Below are positions 6,699-17,393 of a DNA stretch of 64,000 bases, piece after piece. Location of the stretch: contig NZ_PDOB01000013.1 in the NCBI RefSeq assembly GCF_002760665.1, forward strand, positions 1 through 64,000. Direction: 5' to 3'. Within the stretch, counting starts at the first letter, position 1. Each line of letters begins with the position of its first letter. The position numbers were made by a program, and so were the translations under genes. The notes beneath the pieces were generated by a model. That model had not been told where the DNA came from, ran no database searches, and was given only the letters and a program-made list of their open reading frames with translations. The DNA comes from Massilia psychrophila (GTDB lineage: Bacteria > Pseudomonadota > Gammaproteobacteria > Burkholderiales > Burkholderiaceae_D).

Positions 6699-8741
6699 TT
6701 ACCAAATGATGACGCGGTCTTTCGGCGCCAAATACATCTTGTCGCCTTCCTTCACGCCGAACGCCTCGTAAAACGCCGGCTGGTTCATCATGGTGCCGTT
6801 GGCGCGGAACTGGCCCGGCGAGTGCGGGTCGGTCTTGACCTGCACGATCACCTGCTGGTCGCGCATCTTGACGCGCCAGACTTGGCCGAAGCCCATGAAG
6901 AAGCGCTGGTCGCCGCTCAAGCCGTCGATCACCGGCGCCGGCTTGCCGCCCAACGACAGTTTATAGGCCTTGTAGGCAATCGCCACGCCGGAGTTGTCGC
7001 CGATGTTCTCGCCCAGCGTCAATGCACCGTTGACGTTATAGCCCGGTACCGGGCTGTAGGCGTCGTACTGCTTGGTCAGCATGTCGGCCTTGGCCTGGAA
7101 CTTGGCGCGGTCCTCCTTGGTCCACCAGTCGCGCAAGTTGCCGTCGCCGTCGGACTGGCTGCCCTTGTCGTCGAAACCGTGACTGATCTCGTGGCCGATC
7201 ACCGCGCCGATGGCGCCGTAGTTGACGGCGTCGTCGGCGCGCATGTCGAAGAACGGCGGCTGCAAAATCGACGCCGGGAACACGATCTCGTTCATCGACG
7301 AGCTGTAGTAGGCATTCACCGTCTGCGGCGTCATGCCCCACTCTTCGCGGTCGATTGGTTTACCGAGCTTGTTGACGCCGCGGTTGTAGCCGAAGGTCCG
7401 GGCCCGCATCATGTTGCCGACCAAATCGTCCTGCTTGATGGTCAGCTTTGAATAATCGCGCCACTTGTTCGGGTAGCCGATCTTGGGCGTGAACTTGGCC
7501 AGCTTGGCCTGCGCTTCCTTTTTTGTTTCGGGGCTCATCCAGTCGAGCGTGTCGATGCTTTGTTTGTACGCTTCGAGCACGTTCTTGACCAGCACTTCCA
7601 TGCGCGCCTTGCGCTCGGCCGGGAAGTATTGGCCGACATACTGGCGGCCCACCGCTTCGCCCACTACGCTTTCGACGGTCGATACGCCATGCTTCCAGCG
7701 CGGCTGGTTTTCGGTCACCCCGGACAGGGTCGCGCCGTAGAACGCGAAGTTGGCGTCGTAGAAGTCCTTCGACAGGTACGGCGCATAGCTGCGCAGCAGC
7801 TGCCACTCGAAATACGCTTTCAAGGTTGCCAGGTCGGTCTTTTCCAGCACCTGATTCAAGCCCGTCAGGTAGCTCGGCTGGCCGACGATGATGTAGTCGG
7901 TCTTGGTGGCGATGCCGGCCGCGGCCAGTGCGCCCTTCCAGTCGTAGCCCGGCGACAGCGCGGCCAGGGCATCGAAGTCCATCTTGTTGTAGCGCTTGAC
8001 CGGATCGCGCAGTTCGACCTTGGTCCACTGCACTTCGGCCAGCGCGGTTTCAAACCCCAGGATCGCCTTGGCCATGGCGGCAGCGTCTTTTTCGCCGGCC
8101 AGCGCCAGCGTTTTCTCGACGTGGCGCTCGTACTTGGCGCGCACGTCGAGCAGTTTGGCGTCGTCTTTTTTGAGGTAGTAGTCGCGGTCAGGCAGGCCCA
8201 GGCCGCCCTGGCTGATCTGGGCGGCGTAGCGGGTCGATTCGCGCGCGTCCTGGCCGACGCCAATCGAGTATGGCATCGGCACGCCGATCTGCGACAGGTG
8301 GGCGACCAGCGCCGGCACTGCCTTTTTGTCGCGCAGCGCGCGGATGCGCTGCATCTCGCCCGTCAGCGGACGGTAACCGAGCGCGTCGCGCTTTTTTTCG
8401 TCCATGTAGCTGGTGTACAGGTCGCCGATCTTCTGGTTGTCGGTGCCGGCTTTCTTGTGCGGGTCCTTCTGGGCTGCCTCGATCATGCCGCGCAGCTGGG
8501 GATTGAGATCGTCGCGCAACTTGGCAAAGGTGCCCCAGCTCGATTTGTCGGCCGGGATTTCGGTCGTTTTCAGCCATTTCCCGTTCAGGTAGGCGAAAAA
8601 ATCGTCCTGCGCACGCACCGTCGGGTCGATGTACTGCACGTCGATGCCCGAAATCGGAGTCGCCGGTTTGGCCACGTCGGCGGCGCCGGCAAAAGCGGCG
8701 ATCAGGCTCAGGGTCAGGGTGCTCAGTAGGTATCGTTTCAC
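6699..8741 (-). CDS. M13 family metallopeptidase (neprilysin/PepO-like), copy 2
   Basis: A 680-residue paralogue of the preceding gene, similar along its whole length. The start is set at the GTG at 8741 because AAGGA lies eight bases upstream and the protein then begins with a signal peptide (KRYLLSTLTLSLIAAFAGA) matching that of copy 1; the frame extends 25 codons further upstream but that part is not signal-like. The zinc motif HEISH lies near residue 515, the third ligand in ENIGD, and the NAYYSSSMNEIVFPA motif is conserved. All catalytic residues are present, so both copies should be active secreted peptidases. Confidence 0.93.
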   Translation of the reverse strand: MKRYLLSTLTLSLIAAFAGAADVAKPATPISGIDVQYIDPTVRAQDDFFAYLNGKWLKTTEIPADKSSWGTFAKLRDDLNPQLRGMIEAAQKDPHKKAGTDNQKIGDLYTSYMDEKKRDALGYRPLTGEMQRIRALRDKKAVPALVAHLSQIGVPMPYSIGVGQDARESTRYAAQISQGGLGLPDRDYYLKKDDAKLLDVRAKYERHVEKTLALAGEKDAAAMAKAILGFETALAEVQWTKVELRDPVKRYNKMDFDALAALSPGYDWKGALAAAGIATKTDYIIVGQPSYLTGLNQVLEKTDLATLKAYFEWQLLRSYAPYLSKDFYDANFAFYGATLSGVTENQPRWKHGVSTVESVVGEAVGRQYVGQYFPAERKARMEVLVKNVLEAYKQSIDTLDWMSPETKKEAQAKLAKFTPKIGYPNKWRDYSKLTIKQDDLVGNMMRARTFGYNRGVNKLGKPIDREEWGMTPQTVNAYYSSSMNEIVFPASILQPPFFDMRADDAVNYGAIGAVIGHEISHGFDDKGSQSDGDGNLRDWWTKEDRAKFQAKADMLTKQYDAYSPVPGYNVNGALTLGENIGDNSGVAIAYKAYKLSLGGKPAPVIDGLSGDQRFFMGFGQVWRVKMRDQQVIVQVKTDPHSPGQFRANGTMMNQPAFYEAFGVKEGDKMYLAPKDRVIIW

Positions 8742-9130
8742 AGCGGTGTCCTTATGGGGCGGGAAAATGGCGCGGCGAATAGCCGAGGGAGAAATGTAAC
8801 ATATGACTCCAAGCAATACAGCCTCTTGGGCGCCGGCTCCCGGCCTGCCCTCCGGTTTTTACTTTACGATACATAAACTGTTGTATTCGGCAGGCCCAGG
8901 CTGCTTTCATGCCGCCACCGGCTCCGGCGGGCGTAAAAAAGCCCACGGCGGGCCGTGGGCAAAACCACTTCAAGGTGGTGGGGGAGAAAACGACTTCACT
9001 ATAAGCTGGCATTTCGGCAACGCTGGGCACAATTACAATTGCTTACGGCTGGGTGATCAATCCATATATGGCTACATTTCGCGTGCGCGTTCCTCGTCCC
9101 GGGCACCGGGGTTACTCAAGCTCATGAGCG
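8742..9130. other. gene-free stretch upstream of the M13 pair
   Basis: About 390 bp without a convincing protein gene. It contains the promoter side of the M13 genes and, further out, a strong minus-strand hairpin with a T run (8935-8960) that does not belong to any annotated gene end, described separately as a possible small RNA. Confidence 0.5.
8935..9025 (-). ncRNA. candidate small RNA ending in a strong terminator
   Basis: On the minus strand, the hairpin GCCCACGG-CCC-GCCGTGGGC followed by six T ends at 8935. Just before it is a smaller hairpin, CCACC-TTGA-GGTGG-like (around 8967-8980), preceded by a C-rich single-stranded stretch TCTCCCCCACC. The next gene upstream (ending at 9193) has its own terminator at 9131-9165, so this one needs a separate transcript. 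A TATAGT box lies about 70 bp upstream without a good -35. The 5' end is a guess. Confidence 0.35.
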
Positions 9131-9165
9131 AAAAAAAACCGGGCTGCGCAGGCAGCCCGGTTTTT
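9131..9165. terminator. bidirectional terminator after the UDP-sugar gene
   Basis: The perfect stem CCGGGCTGC-GCAG-GCAGCCCGG is flanked by an A run on the left and a T run on the right, so it can stop transcription from both sides. It sits 28 bp beyond the 3' end of the gene at 9193. Confidence 0.85.
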
Positions 9166-9192
9166 GTTAAATACTGGCAAATACTGGTGCAA

Positions 9193-10245
9193 TCAGCTAT
9201 TCAACTGCCGCGCATCGACCAGCTTGTCCTTGTACGAATCGAAAATGCCCACCAACGCCTCGCGCATGGCAAATTGTGGCTTCCAGTTCAGGTCCGTCAT
9301 CGTGCCTTCGATCTTCGGCACCCGGTTCTGCACGTCTTGGTAACCGTTGCCATAATAGGCGTCGGAGCTGGTCTCGACCAGCTTGACCTTCTTGGCGGTG
9401 TCACGGTATTCCGGATACTCGGCGGCGAGCTCGAGCATCATGTTGGCCAGTTCGCGGATCGAAAAATTGTTGCTTGGGTTGCCGATGTTGTAGATCTTGC
9501 CGGTGGCGACACCGCCTTCGTTGGCGATGATCCGCACCAGCGCATCGATGCCGTCGTCGACGTAGGTGAACGAGCGTTTCTGCTCGCCGCCATCGACCAG
9601 CTGGATGTTCTCGCCGCGCACGATATGGCCGAGAAACTGGGTCAGCACGCGCGACGAGCCTTCTTTGGGCGTGTGGATCGAATCGAGGCCGGCGCCGATC
9701 CAGTTGAACGGACGGAACAAGGTGAAGTTGAGCCCTTCCATGCCGTAGCCCCAGATCACGCGGTCCATCAGCTGCTTCGAGCAGGCATAGATCCAGCGCG
9801 GCTTGTTGATCGGGCCGTACACCAGGTTTGACGCTTCCGGATCGAATTCGGCGTCCGGGCTCATGCCGTACACCTCGGACGTCGACGGGAACACCAGGTG
9901 CTTGCCGTACTTGGCGGCCGAACGCACGATCGGCAGGTTTGCCTCGAAGTCGAGCTCGAACACGCGCAGCGGTTCCTTGACGTAGGTCGATGGCGTGGCG
10001 ATCGCCACCAGCGGCAGGATCACGTCGCACTTCTTGACGTGGTACTCGACCCATTCCTTGTTGATGGTGATGTCGCCCTCGAAAAAGTGCATGCGCGACT
10101 TGTACGACGCGTTGCCCAGCAGCTCGGTGATGCGGTCGGACTGCATGTCCATGCCATACACGTGCCAGTCGGTCGTTTCCAGGATGCGCTTGGACAGATG
10201 GTGGCCGATAAAACCGTTGACACCGAGGATGAGGACTTTTTTCAT
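9193..10245 (-). CDS. UDP-glucuronate decarboxylase-like NAD-dependent enzyme (ArnA C-terminal domain family; UDP-xylose / UDP-4-keto-pentose synthase)
   Basis: A 350-residue extended short-chain dehydrogenase. It begins with the NAD-binding motif GVNGFIGHH, has the catalytic serine in PSTSEVYG and the YACSK Tyr-Lys pair. The RPFNWIG segment, YVDDGIDAL and the long C-terminal part match the stand-alone homologues of the ArnA dehydrogenase domain, which oxidise and decarboxylate UDP-glucuronic acid to UDP-4-keto-arabinose or UDP-xylose. It is 13 bp downstream of a UDP-glucuronate 4-epimerase-like gene on the same strand, so both draw on UDP-glucuronate and are probably co-transcribed. The formyltransferase domain of ArnA is absent. 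The product use (lipid A or a polysaccharide) cannot be told. Confidence 0.85.
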   Translation of the reverse strand: MKKVLILGVNGFIGHHLSKRILETTDWHVYGMDMQSDRITELLGNASYKSRMHFFEGDITINKEWVEYHVKKCDVILPLVAIATPSTYVKEPLRVFELDFEANLPIVRSAAKYGKHLVFPSTSEVYGMSPDAEFDPEASNLVYGPINKPRWIYACSKQLMDRVIWGYGMEGLNFTLFRPFNWIGAGLDSIHTPKEGSSRVLTQFLGHIVRGENIQLVDGGEQKRSFTYVDDGIDALVRIIANEGGVATGKIYNIGNPSNNFSIRELANMMLELAAEYPEYRDTAKKVKLVETSSDAYYGNGYQDVQNRVPKIEGTMTDLNWKPQFAMREALVGIFDSYKDKLVDARQLNS

Positions 10246-10258
10246 GGTAAAAGGGGCG

Positions 10259-11254
10259 CTACGCAGGCCGAATGGTTGACCACTGATTATACCAGTCGCG
10301 AAAATGCGTCAATCCGCTCGCCAGGGAGGTGGTCGGCTTGTAGCCCACCCACGCCTGAAGCTTGGCGGTATCGGCGTGGGTCGCCTCGACGTCGCCCGGC
10401 TGCATCGGCTGCAAATCGAGCCGCGCCGTCACCCCCAGCACGCGCTCGAGGGTGTGGATGAAGTCGATCACCGTGACCGGCTGATTGTTGCCGATATTGA
10501 AAACCGAATGAGGCGGCTTCACTTCGTCGGGAGGCGGCTTGAACAACAGACGCAGCACGCCTTCGACGATGTCGTCGATGTAGGTGAAATCGCGCCGCAG
10601 CCGCCCGCCGGCGAATACGGGAATCGTTTCACCCCTCTGCAGCTTCTCGGTAAAGCTGAAGCAGGCCATGTCCGGCCGGCCCCATGGCCCGTAGACAGTG
10701 AAGAAGCGCAGGCCGGTGGCCGGCAGCCGGTACAGGTGGCTGTACGAACAGGCCATCAGCTCGTTGGCCTTTTTGGTTGCCCCGTAGAGCGACACCGGCT
10801 CGTCGGTCCGGTCGTCTTCGCTGAACGGCACCTTGGCGTTGCCGCCGTACACGCTGCTGCTGCTGGCGTACAGCAGGTGCTTGATCCGGTGCAGCCGACA
10901 TGCTTCGAGGATGTGGCCGAAGGCAATGATGTTCGACTGCAAGTAAGCGTTGGGGTTGACCAGCGAATAGCGCACCCCCGCTTGCGCCGCCAGGTGCACC
11001 ACCAGGGTCGGCCGGGCGCGTTCGAACAATGCGTTCACCTGGGCCGCATCGGCAAGTTCGACTGCCGGGCACGGCACGTCGCAAGGGGCCAGCAGCGCCT
11101 CGACGCGGCTTGACTTGAGCCGGGGATCGTAATAGCCATTAAAATTGTCGCACCCGGTCACCCGGTGACCCAGCAAGGCCAGCCGGGCCGACACCGCGCT
11201 GCCGATAAAACCGGCGGCGCCCGTCACCAATATCGTGTGAGATCCGGGCGTCAT
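10259..11254 (-). CDS. UDP-glucuronate 4-epimerase-like NAD-dependent epimerase
   Basis: A 331-residue extended SDR enzyme with the N-terminal GAAGFIGS dinucleotide motif, the HLAAQAGVRYSL block and NPNAYLQSNI typical of the UDP-glucuronate 4-epimerase (Cap1J/LspL) group. The catalytic serine is in ASSSSVYG and the Tyr-Lys pair in YGATK. The RFFTVYGPWGRPDMACF motif is also diagnostic of this group. It converts UDP-glucuronate to UDP-galacturonate for cell-surface glycans. It is the first gene of a two-gene minus-strand unit. No glycosyltransferases or UDP-glucose dehydrogenase are nearby, so the precursor is supplied from elsewhere. Confidence 0.82.
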   Translation of the reverse strand: MTPGSHTILVTGAAGFIGSAVSARLALLGHRVTGCDNFNGYYDPRLKSSRVEALLAPCDVPCPAVELADAAQVNALFERARPTLVVHLAAQAGVRYSLVNPNAYLQSNIIAFGHILEACRLHRIKHLLYASSSSVYGGNAKVPFSEDDRTDEPVSLYGATKKANELMACSYSHLYRLPATGLRFFTVYGPWGRPDMACFSFTEKLQRGETIPVFAGGRLRRDFTYIDDIVEGVLRLLFKPPPDEVKPPHSVFNIGNNQPVTVIDFIHTLERVLGVTARLDLQPMQPGDVEATHADTAKLQAWVGYKPTTSLASGLTHFRDWYNQWSTIRPA

Positions 11255-11526
11255 GATCGCGGATTTTCCTGGGGAGAATGGGGTGAAAGGCGCGCTCGTC
11301 AGTTATCAAGCCGGCACGGACGGCTCAATACTGGCAGAGGTACAAGCGCCGCGTATGATCCCGCTCAGCCTGCGCAGCTTGCGCCGGCCCGTTTCCACTG
11401 GGCGAACCGGCCCGAATGTGCTGTAGCGTCACCGGCCTGGCAAGATCGCGTCTATACTGATGCAGCGCCGAGTCGGGCACTTTCGCCCGCACCCGCGCAG
11501 CACCAACCGCATCGATCAGGACCACC

Positions 11527-12966
11527 ATGGGCTCAACACTGAAGAACTACGGCCTCGTCGGCCTCGGCCTGATCGCCGGCGTCGCCGTTTCCATGCAGTT
11601 CTCGGCGCTGGCGCAAAAGCCGGTCGAATTCAGCATCCCGCTCGAACAACTGCGTACGCTCGCCAGCGTGTATAACCTGATCAAATCCGACTACGTCGAC
11701 GCGGTCGACGACAAGCAGCTGCTCAACGAAGCGATCGCCGGCATGGTCGGCTCGCTCGATCCGCATTCGGCCTACCTCGACAAGAAAGCCTACGCCGAAC
11801 TGCGCGAAGGCACCGAAGGGCGTTTCGTCGGCCTCGGCATCGAAATCTCGCCGAGCAAGGACGGCACCATCCTGATCGTCGCGCCCATCGAGGATTCGCC
11901 GGCCTGGCGCGCCGGCATCAAGGCGGGCGACCTGATCACCCGCATCGACGGCCTGAACGTACAGGGCATCGGGCTCGACGACGCCATCAAGAAAATGCGT
12001 GGCGCCGCGCGCACCAGGGTTACCCTGACGATCGTGCGCAGGGGCGTGCTTGAACCGCTGGACGTCGTCATCGCGCGCGAGGAAATCGTGCAGAAAAGCG
12101 TCAAGGGCAAGATCGTCGAACCGGGCTATGCCTGGCTGCGCGTGTCGCAGTTCCAGGAACCGACCCTGGACGACATGGCCGCCCGCCTGGCCGCGCTGTA
12201 CCGGCAGGAACCGAACCTCAAGGGACTGGTGCTGGACCTGCGCAACGACCCGGGCGGCCTGCTGCAAGGCGCGATCGGCGTCGCCGCCGCATTCCTGCCG
12301 AAAGACGCCGAAATCGTCTCGACCAACGGCCAGCTGGCCGGCTCGAAACAGCGTTTTTACGGCCGGCCCGAGTTTTATTCGCTGCGCGGCGACAGCGATG
12401 CGCTGGCCGGGCTGCCGGCCGCGCTCAAGACCGTGCCGCTGGTGGTGCTGGTCAACACCGGGTCGGCATCGGCTTCCGAAATCGTCGCCGGCGCGCTGCA
12501 AGACACCAAACGCGCCGCCATCCTCGGCAGCCAGACCTTCGGCAAGGGATCGGTGCAAACCATCCGGCCGTTGTCGAACGACAGCGCGGTCAAGCTGACC
12601 ACCGCGCGCTACTACACACCAAACGGCCGCTCGATCCAGGCGCGCGGCATCGTGCCAGATTTCCTGGTCGACGAAAACGCCGACGGCGATGGCATCAATG
12701 GCTTGCGCACGCGCGAAGCGGACCTCGCCAGGCACCTGTCGAACGAACGCGACTCCGAAGACGCCAACACACGGCGCGACGAAGTCGAAGACGACATGCG
12801 CGCCAGTGCGATCGAACGCGGACGCAAGCCGCTCGAATACGGCAGCGCCGACGATTTCCAGCTGCGCCAGGCGCTCAACCACCTCAAGGGCTTGCCGCTG
12901 CAGCTGTCGCGGCGCGTTAGCGCACCGGCGCTGGCGCACCAGCCCACCAAGCCACCTGCCCACTAG
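11527..12966 (+). CDS. S41 family C-terminal processing protease (CtpA/Prc-like)
   Basis: A 479-residue protease. An N-terminal signal or anchor helix (about 8-30) places it in the periplasm. It has a small helical domain ending in LDPHSAYL, a PDZ domain (about 90-175, with RFVGLGIEI and SPAWRAGIKAGDLI), and the S41 catalytic core with LDLRNDPGGLL, the nucleophile Ser in GSASASEIVAG (about residue 314) and the Lys base in FGKGSVQT (about 339). The catalytic Ser-Lys dyad is complete. It trims C-termini of exported proteins. The C-terminal about 80 residues are charged and variable. Transcription is divergent from the UDP-sugar genes. Confidence 0.93.
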   Translation: MGSTLKNYGLVGLGLIAGVAVSMQFSALAQKPVEFSIPLEQLRTLASVYNLIKSDYVDAVDDKQLLNEAIAGMVGSLDPHSAYLDKKAYAELREGTEGRFVGLGIEISPSKDGTILIVAPIEDSPAWRAGIKAGDLITRIDGLNVQGIGLDDAIKKMRGAARTRVTLTIVRRGVLEPLDVVIAREEIVQKSVKGKIVEPGYAWLRVSQFQEPTLDDMAARLAALYRQEPNLKGLVLDLRNDPGGLLQGAIGVAAAFLPKDAEIVSTNGQLAGSKQRFYGRPEFYSLRGDSDALAGLPAALKTVPLVVLVNTGSASASEIVAGALQDTKRAAILGSQTFGKGSVQTIRPLSNDSAVKLTTARYYTPNGRSIQARGIVPDFLVDENADGDGINGLRTREADLARHLSNERDSEDANTRRDEVEDDMRASAIERGRKPLEYGSADDFQLRQALNHLKGLPLQLSRRVSAPALAHQPTKPPAH

Positions 12967-13064
12967 CCCACTAGCGCCAAAACACCCGATCGGTCAGTAC
13001 GCATGTGTAGAATATGCGGCACTCGCCGGGCATTGCCTGGCCTATTTCCTTTGAAAGCACTGCC

Positions 13065-14186
13065 ATGAAACAAGTCGTCATTAGCGGCACCGGTTTGTTC
13101 ACGCCGCCCCATTCGATCTCCAACGAGGAACTGGTGGCTGCCTTCAACGCCTACGCCACCCAGTTCAATGCCGACAACGCCGCCGCCATCGCCGCCGGCG
13201 AAGCGGTGGCGATCGAAGCGTCGAGCGCCGGCTTTATCGAAAAAGCGTCCGGCATCAAGTCGCGCTTTGTGATGGAAAAGGACGGCATCCTGGAACCTGG
13301 TCGCATGACGGCGCGCATCGCCGAGCGCGGCGACGACGAACTGTCGCTGCAGGCGGAGATGTGCGTGGCGGCGGCGCGCCAGGCGTTAGCGCGCGCCGGC
13401 CGCACTCCAGCCGACATCGACATGCTCATTGTCGCCTGCAGCAACATGCAGCGCGCCTATCCGGCGATGGCGGTCGAAGTACAAGATGCGCTCGGCATCG
13501 ACGGCTACGGCTTCGACATGAACGTCGCCTGCTCGTCGGCCACCTTCGGCATCCAGACCGCGATGGCGGCAGTGCAAAGCGGCCAGGCGCGCGCGGTCTT
13601 GGTGCTCAATCCCGAAATCACCAGCGGCCACTTGAATTTTCGCGACCGCGACAGCCACTTCATTTTCGGCGACGCCTGCACCGCCATCGTGATCGAAGGC
13701 GCTGAGGAAGCGGTCAGCGGGCACCAGTTCGAGATCCTCGAATCGAAGCTCAAGACCAAATTTTCGAACAACATCCGCAACAATTTCGGCTTCATGAACC
13801 GGTTCGACGAAAGCGGCGTCGGCAAGGCCGACAAGCTGTTCCGCCAGCAGGGCCGCAAGGTTTTTAAGGAAGTGTGTCCGATGGCGGCCGAGATGATCAG
13901 GGAGACGGTGACGGCGGCCGGCCTCGAGGTCGGCCAGATAGCGCGCTTCTGGCTGCACCAGGCCAACCTGAGCATGAACCTTTTCATCACCCGCATGCTG
14001 CTCGGGCGCGACGCCGAAGCGGGCGAAGCGCCGGTCATTCTCGACACCTACGCCAACACCTCGTCGGCCGGCTCGATCATCGCTTTTCATAAACACCAGG
14101 ACGACATGACGGCCGGCGCGCTCGGCGTGATCTGCTCGTTCGGCGCCGGTTACTCGATCGGCTGCGTGGTGGTGCGCAAAAAATAG
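13065..14186 (+). CDS. beta-ketoacyl-ACP synthase III (FabH-like)
   Basis: A 373-residue thiolase-fold condensing enzyme with the Cys-His-Asn triad of KAS III: Cys about 156 in NVACSSATFG, His about 297 in WLHQANLSMN, and Asn about 330 in YANTSSAGSI. It is longer than standard FabH (about 320 residues) because of an extra segment after the N-terminus (about 20-60) and another around 230-260, as in the FabH2-type enzymes of betaproteobacteria and xanthomonads. The start at 13065 was chosen for its position (MKQVVISGTGLFTPP); the frame opens 17 codons earlier. It starts fatty acid synthesis or a related acyl chain by condensing an acyl-CoA with malonyl-ACP. No acyl carrier protein is adjacent. 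Confidence 0.88.
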   Translation: MKQVVISGTGLFTPPHSISNEELVAAFNAYATQFNADNAAAIAAGEAVAIEASSAGFIEKASGIKSRFVMEKDGILEPGRMTARIAERGDDELSLQAEMCVAAARQALARAGRTPADIDMLIVACSNMQRAYPAMAVEVQDALGIDGYGFDMNVACSSATFGIQTAMAAVQSGQARAVLVLNPEITSGHLNFRDRDSHFIFGDACTAIVIEGAEEAVSGHQFEILESKLKTKFSNNIRNNFGFMNRFDESGVGKADKLFRQQGRKVFKEVCPMAAEMIRETVTAAGLEVGQIARFWLHQANLSMNLFITRMLLGRDAEAGEAPVILDTYANTSSAGSIIAFHKHQDDMTAGALGVICSFGAGYSIGCVVVRKK

Positions 14187-14263
14187 CCGCCGCGGCGCAA
14201 CGCTGAGGGTCGGACGTTTGTGCGTTTGCGCAAACGCCGCCGTTGAAAGCGGCAAACCTGCCA

Positions 14264-14356
14264 GACGTCATCCTCGCGGCTGCCGAGATCGATACTGAGT
14301 ACGGCAGATCGGTGGAGCATATTCAGCATGGGTTTCCGCTGCGCGAGGGTGACGTA
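14264..14356. repeat. dispersed inverted-repeat element, copy A (short type)
   Basis: Ends ACGTCATCCTCGCG and CGCGAGGGTGACGT are inverted repeats with one mismatch. The inner part (ATACTGAG ... CAGCATGGG) resembles copy C at 19849. It lies between the convergent ketoacyl synthase and dienoyl-CoA reductase genes, six bases from the latter's stop. Confidence 0.65.
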
Positions 14357-14361
14357 CAGCT

Positions 14362-16434
<2,073 letters not shown>

Positions 16435-16579
16435 TCAGCCCCGCATTAAAACCCGGTTTGTATAGATTGCGGCTACTAATTTTCATGAGCCCGCCAGCTG
16501 TTGCGGCTGCGCGGCGGGGGGGGCGCACGCTTGCGCCGCACGCTTGCGAGCCGGCACGTTTTATCGTAGGCTGCGGTGG

Positions 16580-17158
16580 ATGAATGCCCGTCTCATCCTT
16601 CGCCTGCTCGTCTGGCTGCTCGTTTGCGTGCAACCAGCCTGCGCCCCGGCCGCCCTGGCACGATTGCCCGCCGTCGATGTCAGCGTCAAGCGCGTCGACG
16701 GCGCTAGCGGCCAGCTCTACCAGGTCAGCGCGCGCGGCGACGTCGCGGCAACGCCGGAGGCGGTCTGGCGCATCCTCACCGATTACGGCCGCATGGCCGA
16801 ATTCGTGCCCGGCCTGCACAGCACGCGGGTCCTCGAACGCAGCGCCAACCAGGCGATCGTCGAACAGCACGGGGTGGCGAATTTCCTGTTCTTCCAGCGC
16901 AAGATCGGGCTGCTGGTGCAGGTGCGCGAACAGCCGATGTCGCAGATCGACGTCCATCTGATCGACGGCGACATGGCGGTCTACAACTGCACCTGGCGGC
17001 TGGTGCCGCTGCCGGAGACAGGCGGCACGCGGATCGTCTACAGCGGCGCGCTGGCGCCGAAGTTCTACGTGCCGGCCATGTTTGGGGCAAACCTGATCCG
17101 CGCCGACGTCGCGGCAATGATGGCCGCCGTGCTGGCGCGGCTGGACCGGCCGGGCTAG
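16580..17158 (+). CDS. exported SRPBCC/START-like (polyketide cyclase family) protein
   Basis: A 192-residue protein starting at 16580, where MNARLILRLLVWLLVCVQPACAPAALA forms a signal peptide of about 27 residues; the frame opens 12 codons earlier but that part is not signal-like. The mature part is one SRPBCC domain: TPEAVWRILTDYGRMAEFVPGL is the classic start of this hydrophobic-pocket fold. Such proteins bind lipids or other hydrophobic ligands; no ligand can be named. It is flanked by intergenic repeats and appears monocistronic. Confidence 0.75.
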   Translation: MNARLILRLLVWLLVCVQPACAPAALARLPAVDVSVKRVDGASGQLYQVSARGDVAATPEAVWRILTDYGRMAEFVPGLHSTRVLERSANQAIVEQHGVANFLFFQRKIGLLVQVREQPMSQIDVHLIDGDMAVYNCTWRLVPLPETGGTRIVYSGALAPKFYVPAMFGANLIRADVAAMMAAVLARLDRPG

Positions 17159-17189
17159 ACTGGACTGGACTGGACTGGACTGGACTGGC
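17159..17189. repeat. pentanucleotide tandem repeat (ACTGG)6
   Basis: Six perfect tandem copies of ACTGG start on the base after the TAG stop codon of the SRPBCC gene. The array is a simple-sequence repeat that could vary in length by slippage; being after the stop codon it would alter only the 3' untranslated region. Confidence 0.9.
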
Positions 17190-17198
17190 ACGTCACTA

Positions 17199-17321
17199 CA
17201 CGTCGTCCTCGCGAATGCGGAGACCCAATTTCCCGGGAACAGCGACAACGCCCGGCATCGTCCGTCAAAAGTTGATCAGCTTATCGTGCAAACTGGGTCC
17301 CCGCCTGCGCAAGGACGACGA
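17199..17321. repeat. dispersed inverted-repeat element, copy B (long type, inverted orientation)
   Basis: Terminal inverted repeats read CGTCGTCCTCGCGAATGCGG and its near complement ending AAGGACGACG. Read on the minus strand, the core (GATCAACTTTTGACGGACGA, then GGGCGTTGTCG) aligns with the cores of copies D and E, so this copy lies in the opposite orientation. Confidence 0.8.
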
Positions 17322-17393
17322 TTCAAATGTCAACGTAATATTTTCGCATCCTGGTGCGCAATTTCTGCGCAGGCGTCACCCGGACAGCACGGG

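Noticed and set aside
14187-14361. small gene between the ketoacyl synthase and fadH
   Set aside because: The space is filled by inverted-repeat element A; the frames there are short and have no ribosome site.
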